This document shows positions 4,592 through 6,579 of a DNA stretch of 6,579 nt, piece after piece (within the stretch, counting starts at the first letter, position 1; every line of letters starts with the position of its first letter). The stretch covers positions 1 to 6,579 of the forward strand of contig JALNWL010000144.1 of assembly GCA_023230905.1 (NCBI GenBank), given 5' to 3'. The translations under genes and the position numbers were made by a program. A model generated the notes under the pieces. The model saw only the letters and a program-made list of their open reading frames with translations. It had not been told where the DNA came from and made no database searches. Source of the DNA: Syntrophales bacterium (GTDB lineage Bacteria; Desulfobacterota; Syntrophia; Syntrophales; UBA2251).

Positions 4592-6121
4592 ATGAACATC
4601 GGCAACATTCCGGCGAGAAACGCCATTCAGTACCCGGACAAGACCGCCCTGATCTTCGAAGGGGAACGCTGGACCTGGCGGCAGTTCAACAGCCGCATCA
4701 ACCGGCTTTCCCAGGCCCTGATGGGGCTGGGGCTCGCGAAGGGCGACAAGGTGGCCATCCTGACGGAGAACGTCCCGGCCATCGTCGAGACCAACTATGC
4801 CTGCGCCAAGGCGGGGATCGTGTATTTCCCCGTGATGTCGAGGCTCTTTCCCAAGGACATCCAGCACCTCGTCGATCTGTCGGATGCGCGGGTCCTGATC
4901 TTTCACCCCGACTTCCGGGGCGTCGTGGAGCCGATGCGGGCGGAGCTGCCGAAGGTCGCGACCTACATCCAGATCGGGGGCGAGACGCCGCCCTGGGCCA
5001 TGGCCTATGAGCCGTTCCTTCAGTCCGGCCGGGACGCGGCCCCGGACGTGGAGGTCCTGCCGGACGACGTGTACTGCTTCATCTGCACCGGCGGCACCAC
5101 GGGCGTTTCCAAGCTCGGCATGCTCTCGCACCTGAACGCCCTCGCGGCGATCCACACCTCCATCGGCGCCATGAACATCACGCCGGACGATGTCGGGCTT
5201 CAGGTCCTGCCCCTGTTTCACGTCATCCAAAACAATTGTCTCCATCCCATGCTGGCGGCGGGGGCCTCGGTGGTGCTCCAGCACCGGTTCGACGCGGTGC
5301 AGTTCATGAAGGCGATCCACGAGGAGAAGGTCTCGGTCGTCATCGTCGTCCCCCCTTTCCTCTTCAGTTGGATCATGGCCGTGCCCGAGGCGATCGCCTG
5401 CGACGTCAGCCATGTGCGCCTCTTCGCCACGGCCGCCGCCACCTTCCCCGACGATCTCAAGCGGGACGTCCTGAAATACATGCCGAAGGCGAAACTCATC
5501 TATGTCTATGGTCTGACGGAGTCCAGCGGTGGCAACGCGGTGCTCCTGATGCACGAAAACACCTTCCGGAAATCCGGGGCGATCGGCGTGGTCAACCCCC
5601 TGATGGACTACCGGATCGTGGACCATCGGGGGGAACGGGTACCGGTGGGGACGGCGGGGGAACTCCTCCTCAAGGGGCCGCCCGTGATCAGGGGGTACTA
5701 CAAGCGGGACGAGGAGACCGCGGCCACGTTCGTCGACGGCTGGCTTCATACGGGGGATATCGTGCGGGAGGACGAGGAGGGATTCATGTACTTCGTCGAC
5801 CGCCTGAAGGACATGATCAAGACGGGAGGAGAGAACGTCTTCGCCAAGGAGGTGGAGGACGCCCTGCTCAATCATCCCAAGATCTCCGAGGTGGCGGTCT
5901 TCGGCCTTCCCGATCCCCAGTGGGGCGAGAAGATCCACGCCGCCGTCGTCCTCAAGCCGGGGATGGAGGCGACGGATGAGGAGATCCTGGCCTTCGCCAA
6001 GGAGCATCTCGCCGGCTTCAAGCGTCCGAAGGCGATCCACTTCATTGCGGCGCTGCCCCGAAATCCCAGCGGCAAGGTGCTGAAGCATGTCCTGAAGCAG
6101 GAGCTGGCGGATAAATCCTGA
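4592..6121 (+). CDS. AMP-forming acyl-CoA synthetase (acid:CoA ligase)
   Basis: The 509-residue protein is a full-length member of the ANL adenylate-forming superfamily. It would activate a carboxylic acid with ATP to an acyl-AMP and then to the CoA thioester in the cytoplasm. Motifs occur in order: the P-loop (A3) TGGTTGVSK (166-174), YVYGLTES (A5, 304-311), WLHTGDI (A7, 384-390), FVDRLKDMIKTGGENV (A8 hinge, 401-416) and NPSGKVLK (A10, 491-498) with the adenylation lysine Lys495. The P-loop is somewhat atypical, with Gly167 where Ser is common, Ser173 where Pro is common, and Leu175 after the invariant Lys174. The start is fixed by the strong ribosome binding site. The next gene, an acyl-CoA dehydrogenase 44 bases downstream, would act on its product. 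The sequence does not reveal whether the substrate is a fatty, cyclic, aromatic or isoprenoid acid. Enzyme class very secure. Confidence 0.95.
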   Translation: MNIGNIPARNAIQYPDKTALIFEGERWTWRQFNSRINRLSQALMGLGLAKGDKVAILTENVPAIVETNYACAKAGIVYFPVMSRLFPKDIQHLVDLSDARVLIFHPDFRGVVEPMRAELPKVATYIQIGGETPPWAMAYEPFLQSGRDAAPDVEVLPDDVYCFICTGGTTGVSKLGMLSHLNALAAIHTSIGAMNITPDDVGLQVLPLFHVIQNNCLHPMLAAGASVVLQHRFDAVQFMKAIHEEKVSVVIVVPPFLFSWIMAVPEAIACDVSHVRLFATAAATFPDDLKRDVLKYMPKAKLIYVYGLTESSGGNAVLLMHENTFRKSGAIGVVNPLMDYRIVDHRGERVPVGTAGELLLKGPPVIRGYYKRDEETAATFVDGWLHTGDIVREDEEGFMYFVDRLKDMIKTGGENVFAKEVEDALLNHPKISEVAVFGLPDPQWGEKIHAAVVLKPGMEATDEEILAFAKEHLAGFKRPKAIHFIAALPRNPSGKVLKHVLKQELADKS

Positions 6122-6165
6122 GCGGGTAGAGAGGAACCCGGGACATTCGGGAAGGGGGACGGAAG

Positions 6166-6579
6166 ATGGATTTTGCATTTTCGGAGGAGGAACTGGGCTT
6201 CAGGCGGGAGGTGGAGGTCTTTGCCCGGGAGGAGCTTCCCGCGGACTGGGACGACCGGGCGCTGTACTGGCCCGCCGGATACGGGACCATGTCGAACTTC
6301 GAGGCAGAGTTCAAGCCGTTCTGCGATCAATTCATGAGAAAAATGGGTAAGCGGGGGTGGCTCAGCATCGGGTGGCCGGTCGAATACGGCGGCATGCGCT
6401 CCATGATGAAGCAGGCCATCCTGGACGATGTTCTGACCTATTATCGCGCGCCGTCCGGGGAGGTTTCGACAATCATTGGCGGGCACACGATCATCGGGGT
6501 TGGAAGCGACGAGATGAAGCGGAAATGGCTGCCGCGGATCGCCGCCGGGGAGGTGCGGTTCTGGCTGGGCTACAGCGAA
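6166..6579 (+). CDS. Acyl-CoA dehydrogenase, N-terminal part (truncated by the window edge)
   Basis: The frame is open from the ATG at 6166 to the last base, giving 138 residues of a protein normally about 380-400 long. It starts MDFAFSEEELGFRREVEVFA, the typical first helix of acyl-CoA dehydrogenases, and continues with WLSIGWPVEYGG (about 68-79), the conserved W-P-x-E-Y-G-G turn. The end, RFWLGYSE (131-138), is the beginning of the flavin-contacting segment usually read as (G/F)-x-SEP-x-AGSD. The catalytic glutamate region lies beyond the window. The enzyme would use FAD to form an alpha,beta-unsaturated acyl-CoA and pass electrons to electron-transfer flavoprotein. It lies 44 bases after the CoA ligase stop, preceded by a modest GGGGGA element (6154-6159), so it is probably cotranscribed. 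The rather large N-terminal domain resembles dehydrogenases of bulky substrates such as steroid, pimeloyl or branched acyl-CoAs, but that is a weak inference. Confidence 0.9.
   Translation, partial: MDFAFSEEELGFRREVEVFAREELPADWDDRALYWPAGYGTMSNFEAEFKPFCDQFMRKMGKRGWLSIGWPVEYGGMRSMMKQAILDDVLTYYRAPSGEVSTIIGGHTIIGVGSDEMKRKWLPRIAAGEVRFWLGYSE

Noticed and set aside
4304..6178. 624-codon open frame on the - strand opposite the CoA ligase
   Set aside because: It is long only because of high GC content and the codon bias of the real + strand gene. The translation is low-complexity, rich in His, Asp and Arg, without a known motif, and spans the intergenic gap and two unrelated gene ends.
1..6579. CRISPR arrays, tRNA or rRNA genes, insertion sequences
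   Set aside because: I saw no regularly spaced direct repeats, tRNA-like cloverleaf, rRNA motif or transposase frame with terminal repeats.

Overview
The window is a GC-rich bacterial segment in which every recognisable gene lies on the + strand: six protein genes, the first cut by the left edge and the last by the right edge. In order they are the C-terminus of a sigma-54-dependent transcriptional activator, a crotonase-fold enzyme with the signature of delta3,5-delta2,4-dienoyl-CoA isomerase, an FAD-dependent oxidoreductase of the phytoene desaturase/CrtI-like amine-oxidase superfamily, an FAD/NAD(P)H/2Fe-2S reductase, an AMP-forming acyl-CoA ligase, and the N-terminus of an acyl-CoA dehydrogenase. 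The combination of sigma-54 control, acyl-CoA chemistry and no oxygenase would fit a Desulfobacterota-type (former Deltaproteobacteria, for example Syntrophales-like) anaerobe or another catabolically versatile proteobacterium. This is inferred from gene content only; no rRNA or other phylogenetic marker is present.

Region by region: 3-488 is the end of the activator (AAA+ tail and Fis-type helix-turn-helix). The 296-base gap 489-784 is regulatory. It holds a near-consensus sigma-54 promoter (712-727, correct GG-N10-GC spacing), an 18-bp inverted repeat just upstream of it (687-704), and a 17-bp inverted repeat at 566-582, at a distance typical of activator enhancer sites. The crotonase gene (785-1594) follows with a strong Shine-Dalgarno sequence. 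After 96 bases comes the flavoprotein (GTG start, 1691-3205), whose stop overlaps the start of the reductase gene (3202-4362) by four bases. A 229-base gap (4363-4591) contains several consecutive inverted repeats and no convincing gene or promoter. The CoA ligase (4592-6121) and acyl-CoA dehydrogenase (6166 onward) complete the set.

Functionally the locus reads as an inducible catabolic operon for an unsaturated or polycyclic/isoprenoid carboxylic acid. The ligase would activate the acid to a CoA thioester, the acyl-CoA dehydrogenase would introduce a double bond, and the dienoyl-CoA isomerase would reposition conjugated double bonds. The translationally coupled CrtI-like flavoprotein and NAD(P)H-linked iron-sulfur reductase would carry out a redox step on the unsaturated intermediate. 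That last pair is the most unusual part of the window: CrtI-like enzymes are not normally encoded with a dedicated 2Fe-2S NAD(P)H reductase inside a beta-oxidation-type cluster. Substrate and direction of that step cannot be read from the sequence.
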